Positions 17,790 through 29,549 of a stretch of 40,153 bases of DNA are shown here, piece after piece (within the stretch, counting starts at the first letter, position 1; every line of letters begins with the position of its first letter). Both the position numbers and the translations under genes were made by a program. Under the pieces are notes generated by a model, which was not told the DNA's origin, searched no databases, and saw nothing but the letters and a program-made list of their open reading frames with translations. Origin of the DNA: an uncultured Granulosicoccaceae bacterium (GTDB lineage Bacteria > Pseudomonadota > Gammaproteobacteria > Granulosicoccales > Granulosicoccaceae); assembly GCA_938035945.1 (NCBI GenBank), contig CALHOU010000008.1:1-40153 (forward strand), read 5' to 3'.

Positions 17790-18730
17790 GCCGCTAACTC
17801 CTTAGCAGTGAGCGTGTCAGCCAAAATGTGCATGCACAGTTGTTCGAATGAGAGACCACTTCGTTCGGCAGCCATTGGCACCAAGGAATGACTTGTCATA
17901 CCAGGAGCCGTATTGCATTCAATAAAATACGGTTGATTCTCTTCATCGAGCATAAAATCAACACGCCCCCAACCACTGCAGTTAAGCGCCTTAAAGGCTT
18001 CAAGCGCGTACTGCTGAATTTGCACCGTTAGATCATCATTGATAGCTGCGGGACACTGGTAGAGTGTATCGTTCGAGACGTACTTGGCTTCATAGTCATA
18101 GAATTCTCCCGCGCCTTTCATGCTAACCAATGGCAAACACTGCTCACCTAATATGGCAGCGGTAATCTCTTGCCCCATAAGACGTCGTTCGACCATAACC
18201 GGACCATGCTCAGCTGCTGCCATATAGGCAGGTTTTACTGATTGCGATCCGTTTACCATCGACACACCAATACTTGAACCTTCAAGCGTTGGTTTAATAA
18301 CCACTGGAAAACCTATTTCTTCACTCACCTGCTGTGCTTGTTCCAGGCTGCTCACCATTTTTGCATCCGCCGTTGGCACACCGTGAGAACGGCAAAGCGT
18401 TTTTGCACGGAACTTATCCATGGCTAACGCGGAACCCAACACACCGCTACCGGTATAAGGCACGCCTGCCAGTTCCAATGCACCTTGCACATGGCCATCT
18501 TCACCACCACGACCATGTAAAATCAAAAAGGCACGACTAAAACCACCCGATGCCAAAACGCTGGCAACATCACGACCGGCATCAACGGCATGCGCATCCA
18601 CACCAGCGGATACCAGCGCTTCAAAAACTTGTTGGCCACTCATTAATGACACTTCACGCTCAGCCGACCATCCGCCCATAACCACGGCGACTTTGCCAAA
18701 GTTCGCAGGAGCTGGCATTGCATCAAGCAT
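17786..18730 (-). CDS. ddl: D-alanine--D-alanine ligase Ddl
   Basis: Makes D-Ala-D-Ala, the dipeptide MurF adds to the peptidoglycan precursor. ATP-grasp motifs: [17 protein letters not shown] near the N-terminus, [36 protein letters not shown] and [18 protein letters not shown] longer reading frame exists upstream, but I place the start at 18730 because a strong AAGGAG precedes it and the protein is then 314 aa, the family length; the extra 29 residues fall inside murC. It overlaps murC by 8 bases and ftsQ by 4. Corresponds to DdlB by position in E. coli. Confidence 0.95.
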   Translation of the reverse strand: MLDAMPAPANFGKVAVVMGGWSAEREVSLMSGQQVFEALVSAGVDAHAVDAGRDVASVLASGGFSRAFLILHGRGGEDGHVQGALELAGVPYTGSGVLGSALAMDKFRAKTLCRSHGVPTADAKMVSSLEQAQQVSEEIGFPVVIKPTLEGSSIGVSMVNGSQSVKPAYMAAAEHGPVMVERRLMGQEITAAILGEQCLPLVSMKGAGEFYDYEAKYVSNDTLYQCPAAINDDLTVQIQQYALEAFKALNCSGWGRVDFMLDEENQPYFIECNTAPGMTSHSLVPMAAERSGLSFEQLCMHILADTLTAKELAA

Positions 18731-20162
18731 GACTAGTCTCCTTGGAGAAAAATTCAGGCAATGAACCAGCAAGTGAACCCACGTTACCTGCGCCCAAGGT
18801 AAGCACCACATCGCCATCTTGCAAAACGTTCTGTAAGGCTTTGGGAACTTCCGTTATGTCTTCTACAAAGATCGGATCTACCTGACCACGGTTTCGAATA
18901 GCGCGCGCCAGTGATCGGCCATCTGCACCTGTGATTTTCTCTTCACCGGCGCTATACACCTCAGTTAATACCAGCACGTCTGGTGTGCACAGGCTTTCAG
19001 CGAAATCTTCAAACAGATCACGTGTTCGGGTATAACGGTGCGGTTGAAATACAACGACAAGCCGTTTATCCGGCCAGCCACCAGCAATCGCTGCAAGCGT
19101 TGCCGACACTTCTGTAGGATGATGACCGTAGTCATCAAACAACATCGCTTTGCCACCCTCAAAATGTAACTCACCCGCAGCTTGCGCACGGCGACCAACA
19201 CCTGCAAAGCCACTTAATGCTTTCTTGATAGCCGCTTCACTAACACCTAATTCGTTGGCGATGGCGATCGCTGCCAATGCATTGAGCACGTTGTGATAGC
19301 CAGGCATATTGAGCACTACATTTTCAATGCTTACACCGCTGCTAAAGTGCACATCAAAATGCATCTCTAAACCACTTTGCTTAACGTTAGTTGCACGAAC
19401 ATCCGCCTCTTCCGATAAGCCGTAAGTTCTGATTGGACGGGCAACGCTGGGTAACACTTCCCGAACATGCTCGTCGTCAATACACACAACCGCTAATCCG
19501 TAAAATGGCAAGTGCATAAGAAAGTCGATAAACGTTTGCTTCAGCTTTTCAAAATCACCATCGTAAGTAGATAAGTGATCTGCATCGATATTGGTCACGA
19601 TCGAGATAACCGGCTGCAAGTACAAGAAAGACGCATCACTTTCATCCGCTTCTGCGACCAACCAATCCGATTGGCCTAAATAAGCATTTGCAGAAGAACT
19701 GTTTAAACGACCACCAATAACATAGGTTGGATCTAAGTCGCCTTCCGTGAGCAGACTCGCAACCAAACTGGTCGTTGTAGTTTTCCCGTGCGTACCGGCA
19801 ACCGCTATACCTTGTTGGAAACGAAACAGTTCGGCCAGCATTTCCGCTCGTCGCACCACTGGAATATGTTCTTCTCGCGCTCGAATCAGTTCCGGGTTGT
19901 CTTCTGGTACGGCTGTTGAAATCACAACCACATCGACACCGTCGACGTGTTCGGCAGCATGGCCTTGTTGCACGGTGACACCTAAGGATGCCAATCGTTG
20001 TGTTAGCGCATTGCTACCAAGATCAGAGCCGCTAACGGCAAAACCCAAGTGATGCATAACTTCGGCAATTCCACCCATGCCTACGCCGCCGATGCCAATA
20101 AAATGCATGGCGCGCACACGACGCATCTGACTCTTAACACTTGGGGAGATATCAACAACCAT
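18723..20162 (-). CDS. murC: UDP-N-acetylmuramate--L-alanine ligase MurC
   Basis: Adds L-alanine, the first residue of the stem peptide, to UDP-MurNAc. The Rossmann motif is [14 protein letters not shown] (22-35), the ATP P-loop GTHGKTTTT (123-131), and EADESDASF and [10 protein letters not shown] follow as in the family. 479 aa is normal. The start codon shares one base with the murG stop (TAATG at 20162). Confidence 0.97.
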   Translation of the reverse strand: MVVDISPSVKSQMRRVRAMHFIGIGGVGMGGIAEVMHHLGFAVSGSDLGSNALTQRLASLGVTVQQGHAAEHVDGVDVVVISTAVPEDNPELIRAREEHIPVVRRAEMLAELFRFQQGIAVAGTHGKTTTTSLVASLLTEGDLDPTYVIGGRLNSSSANAYLGQSDWLVAEADESDASFLYLQPVISIVTNIDADHLSTYDGDFEKLKQTFIDFLMHLPFYGLAVVCIDDEHVREVLPSVARPIRTYGLSEEADVRATNVKQSGLEMHFDVHFSSGVSIENVVLNMPGYHNVLNALAAIAIANELGVSEAAIKKALSGFAGVGRRAQAAGELHFEGGKAMLFDDYGHHPTEVSATLAAIAGGWPDKRLVVVFQPHRYTRTRDLFEDFAESLCTPDVLVLTEVYSAGEEKITGADGRSLARAIRNRGQVDPIFVEDITEVPKALQNVLQDGDVVLTLGAGNVGSLAGSLPEFFSKETSHA

Positions 20163-21274
20163 TAGTGGCCGACCTCCTGCAGAGCATCGGCAACGACAAT
20201 AGCTGCATCTGATTTATGTAAACTTTGCGCCGCTTTCGCCATCGTTTTTAATTTTTCTGGTGACACACTGAGCTCGCGCAAAGTATTCGCGAGTGAATCT
20301 TTATTTAATTCAGGCTGTGGCATGAGCACCGCTGCGCCTGCATCAACCAAGAACTTCGCATTACGTGTCTGGTGATCATCAGCATGGTGTGGGAATGGGA
20401 CCAACACACCAGGCAAGGCCGCTGCACTTAGTTCACTGACCGTCATCGCACCTGCGCGACTGATCATCACATCAGCCCACCTATAAGCGTCGGTAACGTC
20501 ATTGATATAAGCACTCACCTGCACCGACTCGGCCCTGTGGGCAAATTCTTTGTAGGCATCTTGTACAGCTGCTTCATCCGCTGGACCCGTCTGGTGCCAC
20601 ACGTTTAACTTAATATCGGCTTGTATATCCAGCAATACCTTTATCGCTTGCGGCACGACTTCATTCAATGCACGTGCACCACGACTACCGCCAATTATCA
20701 ACACATTCAAAGCCGGCTGGGCGTTTGCACTTGCACTCATTTGTTCAATTTTTTGCACACCAAGCGCTTCAATAGACTCGCGCACAGGGTTACCAATAGC
20801 CAAGGCACCAACCTTTTCGGGAAATACACCAGGCATGGCGCTATAAACACGATTGGCTAATCGAGCTAACCATTTATTAGTCATACCAGCTACCGCATTT
20901 TGCTCATGTAGCACCAACATACGACGCGTTAACAACGCAGCGATACCAACAGGGCCAGATACAAACCCACCCATACCTAAAACCGCGTTTGCACGAACAT
21001 CAGACATGATGCGCATGCTTTGAATGCAAGCGCCGATCACTTTGAACGGACCAGTGATCATGCCTTTAAGGCCCTTACCACGCAGACCACTCACGTTAAT
21101 GAACCGAATATCGATATTCGCTTCTGGCACAATGCGAGACTCAAGCCCCTCTTTCGTGCCAATCCAAACCACTGGAATTTTGCGCGCGTCTAACACGCGA
21201 GCCACCGCCATCGCCGGATAGATATGACCACCAGTACCACCTGCAGCAATCACCACGGTTTGCGCTGTTCTCAT
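20162..21274 (-). CDS. murG: Lipid II synthase, UDP-GlcNAc transferase MurG
   Basis: Peripheral inner-membrane glycosyltransferase that turns lipid I into lipid II. The N-terminal glycine loop [16 protein letters not shown] (10-25) and the second-domain loop [14 protein letters not shown] are both present, with the [15 protein letters not shown] acceptor segment and [14 protein letters not shown] donor motif. 370 aa is slightly longer than E. coli. Overlaps ftsW by 4 bases. Confidence 0.97.
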   Translation of the reverse strand: MRTAQTVVIAAGGTGGHIYPAMAVARVLDARKIPVVWIGTKEGLESRIVPEANIDIRFINVSGLRGKGLKGMITGPFKVIGACIQSMRIMSDVRANAVLGMGGFVSGPVGIAALLTRRMLVLHEQNAVAGMTNKWLARLANRVYSAMPGVFPEKVGALAIGNPVRESIEALGVQKIEQMSASANAQPALNVLIIGGSRGARALNEVVPQAIKVLLDIQADIKLNVWHQTGPADEAAVQDAYKEFAHRAESVQVSAYINDVTDAYRWADVMISRAGAMTVSELSAAALPGVLVPFPHHADDHQTRNAKFLVDAGAAVLMPQPELNKDSLANTLRELSVSPEKLKTMAKAAQSLHKSDAAIVVADALQEVGH

Positions 21275-22479
21275 GCAGCACCTCCCGTGGTGTTACTGCG
21301 AATGGCGCGTTGAGCGAACAGCCGAGTTTCATATTCAATGCGAAGCAATAGCGCGAACGACACGGTAAATACAATCGCACTACTACCGCCATAACTCATC
21401 ATGGGCAGCGTGATACCTTTGGTCGGCAAGATACCCATGTTTACGCCAATATTGATAAACGATTGCAAGCCAATCCAAACACCAATACCTAAGGCCAGGT
21501 ATCCGGCAAAGCGATTACCTTGTTGATCGGCGATCTTCGCCAGGTTAAAACTCTTCCAAAGAATAAAGCCATACAAAGAAACCACGAACAGCACACCAAT
21601 AAAGCCAAACTCTTCGCACATAACTGCGAACAAGAAGTCGGTATGCGCTTCAGGTAAGTACAACAGCTTTTGTACGCTGTTACCCAAACCCATGCCGGTG
21701 ATACTGCCATTGCCAATAGCAATGAGCGACTGGGTTAACTGAAAACCACTGGCAAACGGATCACTAAATGGGTCAAGAAAACTTGCCAGGCGTTTTGCGC
21801 GGTATGGCGACAGAACAATCAACAACGCACCTGTGACGAATAAACTCACCAGCAGCGCCATAAACTGTTGCAGCTTAACGCCTGCAATAAACAACATTGC
21901 GCAGGCTGTTAAAACGATAACAACCACCGCACCAAAATCAGGCTCTAACAGCAATAAAACACTGGCGACCAAAATCAATGCAAGCGGGCGCAGAAAACCA
22001 CCAATGGTGTTTTGTACAAGCTCACCTCGACGCACCAAGTAACCAGCCAAATACACAATGATAAAGAGCTTCACGGTTTCAGATACCTGAACGGTAAACA
22101 CACCAAGATCAATCCAACGCTTACTGCCGTTGACTTCCTTACCAATAAGCAGCACCAATGATAAAAACACCAAGGAAATAATAATGAGCGCAGGTCCATA
22201 TTGTTCCCATTTCGCCAATGGCAATTGAAACAACAAATAACCTGCAGCTAAACCAATAACCAAGAACAACAACTGACGCAGCGCAAAATAAAACGGTGAG
22301 CCATAGTTTTCTGCGGCAAAGGCCATTGATGCAGACGCGATCATAACCACGCCAAACAACGACAGCGTGATAAACGAGAGCAGCAAGGCGTGCTGCTTGA
22401 ATTCGCTCTTCGACGCGGCGGCTTTGTCGGCACGCGAAACAATTTTGCCGGATGCGACTTTTGAAACTAGCGCACTCAT
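21271..22479 (-). CDS. ftsW: Septal peptidoglycan glycosyltransferase FtsW
   Basis: SEDS-family polymerase with about ten membrane segments; works with FtsI at the septum. Visible: a polar N-terminal tail of about 30 residues, then hydrophobic segments. Family stretches include EVNGSKRWIDLG, FTVQVSETVKLF, EPDFGAVVV, PYRAKRLASFLDPFSDP, LPEAHTDFLFAVMCEEFGFIG and LPTKGITLPMMSYGGSS. 402 aa is normal. Overlaps murD by 4 bases and murG by 4. Confidence 0.97.
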   Translation of the reverse strand: MSALVSKVASGKIVSRADKAAASKSEFKQHALLLSFITLSLFGVVMIASASMAFAAENYGSPFYFALRQLLFLVIGLAAGYLLFQLPLAKWEQYGPALIIISLVFLSLVLLIGKEVNGSKRWIDLGVFTVQVSETVKLFIIVYLAGYLVRRGELVQNTIGGFLRPLALILVASVLLLLEPDFGAVVVIVLTACAMLFIAGVKLQQFMALLVSLFVTGALLIVLSPYRAKRLASFLDPFSDPFASGFQLTQSLIAIGNGSITGMGLGNSVQKLLYLPEAHTDFLFAVMCEEFGFIGVLFVVSLYGFILWKSFNLAKIADQQGNRFAGYLALGIGVWIGLQSFINIGVNMGILPTKGITLPMMSYGGSSAIVFTVSFALLLRIEYETRLFAQRAIRSNTTGGAA

Positions 22480-23807
22480 GCTGCTATCGCCCTTACCGCT
22501 TGCTTAAACTGCACACCACGCTGCTCAAAGTTTTCGAACATATCGAAACTTGCGCACGCTGGCGATAACAACACAACATCACCGGCTTCTGCAAGCAGCG
22601 TGCACTGATTCACCGCATCTTCCATAGAGTTGGCCATGACACAGTGGGTAGCGCCTGCCAATGCATCACGAATAAGCGCTGCATCCTCACCAATTAACAC
22701 CATCGCTTTCACGTGCTGTTCGACGACCTTGCGCAAAGCCTGAAAATCGGCACCTTTACCCATACCGCCGGCAATTAATACAACCGGTGCTGCCATAGCC
22801 AAAATGGCTTTTTCACAGGCATCAATATTGGTGCCTTTTGAATCGTTGTACCAACGCACACCCTTGTTATCCAATACAAATTCGGTGCGATGTTCTAAGC
22901 CATAGAAACCGCTCATACCCACAACCAACTTTTCGCTATCCAGGGCAATCGGTTCCAACAAAGCCAACACCGCCAAGGCATTAGCCACATTGTGATTGCC
23001 AGGCGTTTGTAGTTGAGACCGTCGCATCAGCTTCTCATCACCACGACAAAGCCACGCATCGTTAGCCGCATCCCGAACGTGATAGCTTGCGTCGGCTGAG
23101 TTCGATACTGAAAAGGCAACGCTGTTGGCCACCATACTTTGGTCAAACGCACGCTTGTCATCAAGATTAATCACTGTATGGTCGCAGTTCTCATACACTC
23201 GGCGTTTCACTTGCGCGTAGTGTTCGATGGATGTGTATCTGTCCATATGATCGTCAGAAATATTTAAAACGACCGCCGACAAAGTCTTCAGCGACGATGT
23301 TGACTCCAATTGATAACTCGATAACTCAAGCACGTAGACTTGCGCTGTTGGATCAATGCTGTCGAGTGCAGGCATTCCAATATTTCCGCATAGCTTCGCC
23401 CGCTTTCCACAGTGGCCCAATACATGTGCTATCCAAGACACCACCGTACTTTTTCCGTTTGAACCGGTTACCGCAATAACCGGCGTAGTCCCTACCGCAT
23501 GTGCAAACAATTCAATATCGCCAATAATGTCAACGCCATGTGCCAGGGCTTCAACCAACGCTGGCAGTGCTCGCGGCACACCCGGGCTGATCACTAACAC
23601 GTCATAACCCCTACACAATTGCGCATCTAGCTGCTTATAAACCTTCGCATCGCCAAGGTGCTTTTCAAGCTCTCTCGACGGACTGGTTTTTTCTTCAACC
23701 ACATCAAATGCCACTTTGTGTGTACTTAAAAAACGCACCACCGATTCGCCGGTCACACCAAGACCAACAACCAGCACACGCTTATTTTTAAGTGTCATCA
23801 CATCCAT
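22476..23807 (-). CDS. murD: UDP-N-acetylmuramoyl-L-alanine--D-glutamate ligase MurD
   Basis: Adds D-glutamate to UDP-MurNAc-L-Ala. N-terminal Rossmann VLVVGLGVTGESVV (11-24), P-loop GSNGKST (115-121), ELSSYQLE and NDSKGTN motifs. I start the gene at the ATG at 23807, which shares one base with the mraY stop (TAATG) and gives 443 aa; the frame remains open for 29 more codons upstream, but those lie inside mraY and do not resemble MurD. Confidence 0.96.
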   Translation of the reverse strand: MDVMTLKNKRVLVVGLGVTGESVVRFLSTHKVAFDVVEEKTSPSRELEKHLGDAKVYKQLDAQLCRGYDVLVISPGVPRALPALVEALAHGVDIIGDIELFAHAVGTTPVIAVTGSNGKSTVVSWIAHVLGHCGKRAKLCGNIGMPALDSIDPTAQVYVLELSSYQLESTSSLKTLSAVVLNISDDHMDRYTSIEHYAQVKRRVYENCDHTVINLDDKRAFDQSMVANSVAFSVSNSADASYHVRDAANDAWLCRGDEKLMRRSQLQTPGNHNVANALAVLALLEPIALDSEKLVVGMSGFYGLEHRTEFVLDNKGVRWYNDSKGTNIDACEKAILAMAAPVVLIAGGMGKGADFQALRKVVEQHVKAMVLIGEDAALIRDALAGATHCVMANSMEDAVNQCTLLAEAGDVVLLSPACASFDMFENFEQRGVQFKQAVRAIAA

Positions 23808-24889
23808 TAGCGCAGCTTCAACGTAGACAAACCAACTAACACAAGAATGACCGTGATAATCCAAAAACGCACAATGATGCGAGGCTCTGGCCAACCTTTT
23901 AGTTCGAAGTGATGATGAATCGGCGCCATTCTAAAAATGCGCTTACCGGTTAACTTGTACGAGGTGACTTGCATAATTACGGAAACGGCTTCGAGCACGA
24001 AAATGCCACCCATAATGAACAACACAAGCTCTTGGCGAACCATGATTGAAATAGCACCCAATGCAGCACCTAAAGACAGAGCACCTACATCACCCATAAA
24101 CACTTGCGCCGGATAGGTGTTAAACCATAAGAATCCAAGCCCGGCACCAATCATCGCACTACAAAATACGGTTAATTCGCCCGAGCCTTGCACGTTAGGT
24201 ATGTGCAGGTAGTCTGCAAAAATCGCATGACCTGCAAGATAAGAAATAAGCCCTAAGCCGGCAGCAACCATGACCGTTGGCAAAATCGCCAAGCCATCCA
24301 AGCCATCGGTTAAGTTCACCGCGTTACTGGTACCGATAATTACCAAAAAAGAAAACGGAATAAAAAACCAACCCATGTGCACATCCGCATCTTTAAATAT
24401 GGGTATGGTTAAGATAAGTTGCGCATCGTCACTGGTCGTGAAATAAACCGTGATAACAGCGATACCAGCAACCAGGGTTTGCCAAAACAGTTTTTCGCGA
24501 GCACTTAACCCGGCAGAATTCGACAACATCACCTTTCGATAATCATCAACCCAACCCACCGCGGCAAAACCGACCGTAACAAACAGTACAAACCAAACTT
24601 GGCGTACGGCTAAATCTGACCAAAGCAAGGTACTCACGGCCACAGCCAAAACGATCATGGCGCCACCCATGGTTGGCGTGCCAGCTTTCGACAAATGCGA
24701 TTCCGGCCCGTCATCGCGAACGGATTGGCCAATTTTTGCAGCACTCAACCAACGAATCAGTTTCGGGCCAAACAACAAACAAATGACCAGTGCGGTAAGG
24801 GCCGAGAATATTGCACGCAAAGTGATGTACTTAATCGCACCAAAGCTTGCATCAATACTGCTTAACCAATCGCCTAACAAGAGCATCAT
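23807..24889 (-). CDS. mraY: Phospho-N-acetylmuramoyl-pentapeptide transferase MraY
   Basis: Integral membrane enzyme that forms lipid I from UDP-MurNAc-pentapeptide and undecaprenyl phosphate. About ten membrane segments. Diagnostic motifs: [11 protein letters not shown] near residue 70, WVDDYRKVM with the catalytic-site aspartates, [28 protein letters not shown] and the histidine cluster [14 protein letters not shown] near the C-terminus. 360 aa equals the E. coli length. Confidence 0.98.
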   Translation of the reverse strand: MMLLLGDWLSSIDASFGAIKYITLRAIFSALTALVICLLFGPKLIRWLSAAKIGQSVRDDGPESHLSKAGTPTMGGAMIVLAVAVSTLLWSDLAVRQVWFVLFVTVGFAAVGWVDDYRKVMLSNSAGLSAREKLFWQTLVAGIAVITVYFTTSDDAQLILTIPIFKDADVHMGWFFIPFSFLVIIGTSNAVNLTDGLDGLAILPTVMVAAGLGLISYLAGHAIFADYLHIPNVQGSGELTVFCSAMIGAGLGFLWFNTYPAQVFMGDVGALSLGAALGAISIMVRQELVLFIMGGIFVLEAVSVIMQVTSYKLTGKRIFRMAPIHHHFELKGWPEPRIIVRFWIITVILVLVGLSTLKLR

Positions 24890-26271
24890 AAGGAGATGAC
24901 CTCGCTTACTTCGGCGCTATCAACTTCAACCACTGGCTCTTTACGCGGACTGGATTCAACCAGAGGATTAACAATCAACTCCATGCGACTGCCACGTGAA
25001 CCTTTTACCAATACCGTGATATCGCTATTCATTAGTGCGCGTAAGTCGGCAACCAATTGAGCTGAGTGTTCAAAATGTTGAGCACCTGCAAACGCATTCG
25101 ACGCATGCTGGCTTAAGTTACCCAAGGTAAAAAGCTTGTCGACGCCGGCAGCCTTTGCGTACTCACCCAATTGAGCGTGCAACTCTTGTTCGTCAGCACC
25201 GAGCTCGGCTAAATCGCCTAGCACCAGCACACGCGTACCAGATTGCTCTATCAAAACATCAATAGCCGCACGAACTGATGTGGGATTAGCGTTGTAGGTG
25301 TCATCGATGATGGTGGAGCCGTTATAACCATGCTTAGTTTGCAAGCGACCGGCCACTGGCAGAATCTGCGCAAGCCCAGACATAATTGCCACCGGCTGCA
25401 CGTCCATGCATTGCGCGACCGCAGTAGCCGCTACGGCATTCAATCGATTGTGTCGGCCCAACAAAGCGAATCGTGGAGACAAAGTTTTTTCGCCGGTGTT
25501 GATTTGCAATTGTGGCTCGGGCAGCAGGCGCACAGCACTCTGTTCATCAGAACCAAATTCTCTTTGATGACAGTGGGCAGCCGCAGCACGCATATCATCG
25601 GCAAACTTATCGTCAGCATTGATCACAGCCCAACCATCGGAGCTTAGGCCTTGATAAATTTCAGATTTTGCCTCGGCAATGGCTTCAATACTGCCAAAGC
25701 CTTCCAGGTGCGCCTCGCCTACGTTGTTTACCAATGCAACATCGGGTTGCACTAGACGACTTAGCATGGCGACTTCACCAACGTGGTTAGCACCAATCTC
25801 GATAACCGCATACTGATGGTGATTGCGCAAACGCAAAAGCGTTAAAGGCACACCGATATCGTTGTTGTAATTACCTTCAGTCGACAAGACTGGCCCTAAC
25901 TGCCCAAGAATGGCGGCAACCATTTCTTTAACCGTGGTCTTACCATTGCTACCAGTAACAGCCACAGTAGGCACTTGAAATTGTTCAGCCCACATCTTGG
26001 CCAATAAACCTAAGCCGATGCGCGTGTCATCGACCTTTAGCTGTGGAAGACCTGAATCAATGGGCGTGTGCACCAATAAGCCACTTGCGCCTTTTTCTTC
26101 GGCCGCGCGGCAATACTCATGACCATCGAAACGATCGCCTTTGATCGCGATATACAAATCGCCCGGCTGCAAGGTCCGGGTGTCGATACTGAATCCGCTT
26201 AGCTGAACATCGTCACCAAAGAGTTCACCATCAAGGTACGACTGGCAATCAGATAGCATTAAACGAATCAT
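24886..26271 (-). CDS. murF: UDP-MurNAc-tripeptide--D-Ala-D-Ala ligase MurF
   Basis: Adds the Ddl product to complete the pentapeptide. P-loop [12 protein letters not shown] (106-117), [16 protein letters not shown] typical of MurF, and [14 protein letters not shown] in the C-terminal domain. 461 aa is normal, with a short charged C-terminal extension. Overlaps mraY by 4 bases (24886-24889) and shares one base with murE. Confidence 0.97.
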   Translation of the reverse strand: MIRLMLSDCQSYLDGELFGDDVQLSGFSIDTRTLQPGDLYIAIKGDRFDGHEYCRAAEEKGASGLLVHTPIDSGLPQLKVDDTRIGLGLLAKMWAEQFQVPTVAVTGSNGKTTVKEMVAAILGQLGPVLSTEGNYNNDIGVPLTLLRLRNHHQYAVIEIGANHVGEVAMLSRLVQPDVALVNNVGEAHLEGFGSIEAIAEAKSEIYQGLSSDGWAVINADDKFADDMRAAAAHCHQREFGSDEQSAVRLLPEPQLQINTGEKTLSPRFALLGRHNRLNAVAATAVAQCMDVQPVAIMSGLAQILPVAGRLQTKHGYNGSTIIDDTYNANPTSVRAAIDVLIEQSGTRVLVLGDLAELGADEQELHAQLGEYAKAAGVDKLFTLGNLSQHASNAFAGAQHFEHSAQLVADLRALMNSDITVLVKGSRGSRMELIVNPLVESSPRKEPVVEVDSAEVSEVISL

Positions 26272-27803
26272 TACCCGGCCTCCTGCATAAAACGTTGCAC
26301 AGAAAGTCGGTCACTAAAATCACGCTTTTTTGTTCCGATGATTTGATAATCCTCATGGCCCTTACCGGCCACGAGTACCAAGTCGTTACTGGCCGCCTGC
26401 GTTAACGCATGCGCAATCGCCTGCTCGCGATCGGCGATAACTACCGCTCGATCAGGCTCACTCATACCAGCAACAATGGCATCAAGAATATCGGCTGAAT
26501 TCTCGGTACGTGGGTTATCATCGGTCACAATAATGTGGTCGGCTTTTTCCGCTGCACGCCCCATCGGTGCACGCTTTCCAGGATCGCGGTCACCACCACA
26601 GCCAAACACAACCCATAAACGGCCTTCGCAATGCTTGCGTACGGCTTCCATCACCGCGGCTAAGGCTTGTGGTGTATGAGCGTAGTCAACAATTGCGGTT
26701 GGCTTGTTTACACCATTAAACTGCTCTATCCGGCCAGGCACTTGTTGGACCGATGCAAGCGATGCGCTAGCGTCATTCGCCGCCTGCCCTAAGGCGCGAA
26801 GTACACCATAACAAGCCAATAAATTTTCAACGTTGAAAGAGCCCATCAAATTTGACTGTTGTTCAAATCGCTCGCCATTATCGATCAGACCAAAACGCAT
26901 ACCGTTGTTATGCAGCTCAATCGATTCGGCATGAACCAACACATCTGCATCAGCGCTTGGTGCACCTTGCGAGAAAAACAACACACTAAAACAGTTACTA
27001 TCCGCAGCTCGCGCTGCCAATTCCTGCCCAAGCTCATCCCGACCATTAAGCACCACACTTTTAACGCTAGGCCAGCTAAACAAGCGTGCTTTCGCCGCTT
27101 TGTATTGCTCTAAAGTATCGTGATAATCAAGATGATCTCGACCAAAATTTGTTAGCACGGCTACATTAATATCTACCGCATCCAGCCGCCCTTCTTCTAA
27201 TCCGTGCGAAGAGGCTTCAAGCGCAATTACGTGCGCACCTGCATCGCGCATCTGCGCCATCATGCGTTGAAGCGATACAGCATCGGGGGTAGTTAATTGC
27301 GTTTCGGTCAAGCTTTCTAAACCCCAGCCTAATGTGCCGATGTAACCGCACGGCTTACCCGCCCCACTAAGTGCGTTTGATACAAATCGACATACTGATG
27401 TTTTACCGTCAGTACCCGTCACAGCCACCACATCTAAATGCTTACTCGGGTGACCATAGAAACGCGCAGCAATCGCACCGGCTTTTTGCTTTAACTGAGC
27501 GACGTGCAATACAGGCTTACCCGCTTGTTTAACTTTCGCGATAGCGTTTTGATGTAAGTCCATGCCAGCATCATCTACAACTACTGCACACGCATTGTTG
27601 TTTAATGCTGAATCGATAAACTGCAAACCATGCGCACTCGCACCACCCATCGCCAGATAAAGATCACCGGTGTTTAATAAACGACTATCCAGACACACAC
27701 CGCCTACGTCTATAGACGCAAGGTTTGCATCAAGCAGCTCATCGCCTTGCACGAACCCGTCGAGCAACTTTGAAAGCTGCATTGTGGAAACCGAAGAGCT
27801 CAT
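26271..27803 (-). CDS. murE: UDP-MurNAc-L-Ala-D-Glu--meso-DAP ligase MurE
   Basis: Adds the third stem residue. P-loop TGTDGKTSVCRF (129-140), LEASSHGL, and the DDNPR motif (in VTDDNPRTE), which marks the meso-diaminopimelate-specific form rather than the lysine form. This supports a Gram-negative-type wall. 510 aa is a little longer than E. coli because of an N-terminal extension of roughly 10 residues. Shares single bases with ftsI (27803) and murF (26271). Confidence 0.97.
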   Translation of the reverse strand: MSSSVSTMQLSKLLDGFVQGDELLDANLASIDVGGVCLDSRLLNTGDLYLAMGGASAHGLQFIDSALNNNACAVVVDDAGMDLHQNAIAKVKQAGKPVLHVAQLKQKAGAIAARFYGHPSKHLDVVAVTGTDGKTSVCRFVSNALSGAGKPCGYIGTLGWGLESLTETQLTTPDAVSLQRMMAQMRDAGAHVIALEASSHGLEEGRLDAVDINVAVLTNFGRDHLDYHDTLEQYKAAKARLFSWPSVKSVVLNGRDELGQELAARAADSNCFSVLFFSQGAPSADADVLVHAESIELHNNGMRFGLIDNGERFEQQSNLMGSFNVENLLACYGVLRALGQAANDASASLASVQQVPGRIEQFNGVNKPTAIVDYAHTPQALAAVMEAVRKHCEGRLWVVFGCGGDRDPGKRAPMGRAAEKADHIIVTDDNPRTENSADILDAIVAGMSEPDRAVVIADREQAIAHALTQAASNDLVLVAGKGHEDYQIIGTKKRDFSDRLSVQRFMQEAG

Positions 27804-29542
27804 CAGGAACGATCACTCCTGTGTGGCCCAAGTACCGGACCAAGACCAACACGCTGGTCTTCAACATCATCCGGCTCAATATTTTGAATGCGCAAGGCAT
27901 GCGACATGACATTGGCAAACACAGGCGCTGCAACCACACTTCCGAAATGCTGCCCACCTTTTGGATCGTGAATTACCACAACCGTTGCCAATTCCGGACG
28001 CGATGCCGGTGCAAAGCCTGCAAATACAGATACATATCGATCTTCTGCATAACCACCTGAAACCGATCGGTGTGACGTGCCAGTTTTACCCGCCACGCGA
28101 TAACCAGGTATGGCCGCACGGTGCCCAGTGCCATCGGTGACAACTGATTCGAGCATGTTGCGCACCTCACGCGCGATACTTCTATCCAATACTCGGCGGC
28201 CATCCGACTGCGCTTCGTCAGTTGCGATAAAAGCAACATTGGGCAAAATGCCGTCGTTGGCTAATGCTGAATAGGCACGCACCAACTGCAAAGCCGATAC
28301 TGATATACCGTAGCCATAAGACACACTCGCTTGCTCTATGTGATGCCAAAGTGTTGGGTGATTAAAGTAACCGGCCACTTCACCTGGAAATTCACTACCC
28401 GGTGGTCGACCAAAACCGAAGCTGTCGAACACCGACCACATTTGTTCCGGATCGAGCTGCGTTGCAACCTTGCTTACACCAACGTTGCTTGACTTGCGCA
28501 CAATGCCGCGCAGATCGAGCCAGCCATTGTCGCGCACATCATTAATTTGATACTTACCAATGCTGTAATAACCAGGTGAGGTATACACAATGTCATCTGC
28601 CTTGAACTGACCCGACTCCAACGCAGCCGCAATGGTGAATGGCTTCATGGTTGAACCCGGTTCAAACACATCGGTTACCGAACGATTACGTTGCCGACCG
28701 CCGGTTCTATCGCCAGTATCATTCGGGTTGTATGACGGGTAGTTCGACATGGCCAACACTTCACCTGTACGAACCTTCATGACAACGACGGAAGCTGATT
28801 CCGCCTTGTGCTCTTTTATAACGTCGATCAGTGCTTGGTCAGCAAAGTATTGCAATTGCTTGTCGATACTCAAACGCAAATCTTTACCAGGAATGGCAGG
28901 CTTGATAATGTCAACACCGGTAATCTCACGCCCAGTGCGATCTTGCACGACACGACGCTTACCCGGTTCGCCACTGAGCCAGTCGTTATAAGCCAACTCC
29001 AAACCTTCGCGCCCCACATCATCGATACCAGTAAAGCCCACAACCTGTGACGCTGCGCGACCACTTGGGTAGTAACGTCGATACTCACGCTGCAAACCCA
29101 AACCTTCAACATTTAACTGCGCAACTTTTGTTGCCACTTCAGGCATCACGTGACGCTTTACATAAATAAATTCTTTGCCTTGCGATTCAGCCACTTCCGC
29201 TTTACGTTGCAACTCACCGTCCGGCAGCGCCAATAAAGCGCTCACTTCGCGCAAAGCTGCCGGCTGCGCCACCAGTTTTTCCGGCACACCCCAAACGGTT
29301 TTAATCGGCGTACTGATAGCAAGCGGCTCACCATTGCGATCGTGCATATTGCCGCGATGCGCAGGTATAGCCACGGTGCGCACGTGTCGCGCATCACCTT
29401 GGTTACGGTAAAAGTCGTATTCGAAAACTTGTAAATACAAGGCACGACCAAGCAAAGTCAATCCCATGCAGGCAAACATCAACAGCACGAATTGGCGCCG
29501 CATAGTCCATCGACTGGTTGTGTTCTGAGATTGGATTTTCAC
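27803..29542 (-). CDS. ftsI: Septal transpeptidase FtsI (PBP3)
   Basis: Class B penicillin-binding protein that cross-links septal peptidoglycan with FtsW. One membrane anchor (about 17-38), a dimerisation/pedestal region with RGNMHDRNGEPLA (63-75), and a transpeptidase domain with the active site STMK (297-300), SSN (351-353) and KTGTSH (486-491). 579 aa is close to E. coli. It starts 7 bases after ftsL. No C-terminal processing site can be judged. Confidence 0.97.
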   Translation of the reverse strand: MKIQSQNTTSRWTMRRQFVLLMFACMGLTLLGRALYLQVFEYDFYRNQGDARHVRTVAIPAHRGNMHDRNGEPLAISTPIKTVWGVPEKLVAQPAALREVSALLALPDGELQRKAEVAESQGKEFIYVKRHVMPEVATKVAQLNVEGLGLQREYRRYYPSGRAASQVVGFTGIDDVGREGLELAYNDWLSGEPGKRRVVQDRTGREITGVDIIKPAIPGKDLRLSIDKQLQYFADQALIDVIKEHKAESASVVVMKVRTGEVLAMSNYPSYNPNDTGDRTGGRQRNRSVTDVFEPGSTMKPFTIAAALESGQFKADDIVYTSPGYYSIGKYQINDVRDNGWLDLRGIVRKSSNVGVSKVATQLDPEQMWSVFDSFGFGRPPGSEFPGEVAGYFNHPTLWHHIEQASVSYGYGISVSALQLVRAYSALANDGILPNVAFIATDEAQSDGRRVLDRSIAREVRNMLESVVTDGTGHRAAIPGYRVAGKTGTSHRSVSGGYAEDRYVSVFAGFAPASRPELATVVVIHDPKGGQHFGSVVAAPVFANVMSHALRIQNIEPDDVEDQRVGLGPVLGPHRSDRS

Positions 29543-29549
29543 AATAGCC

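Noticed and set aside
17786..18817. Longer 343-residue form of Ddl
   Set aside because: The extension is inside murC, is not Ddl-like, and the inner ATG at 18730 has a strong ribosome binding site.
22476..23894. Longer 472-residue form of MurD
   Set aside because: The extra N-terminal residues lie inside mraY, have no MurD likeness, and the ATG at 23807 shares a base with the mraY stop.
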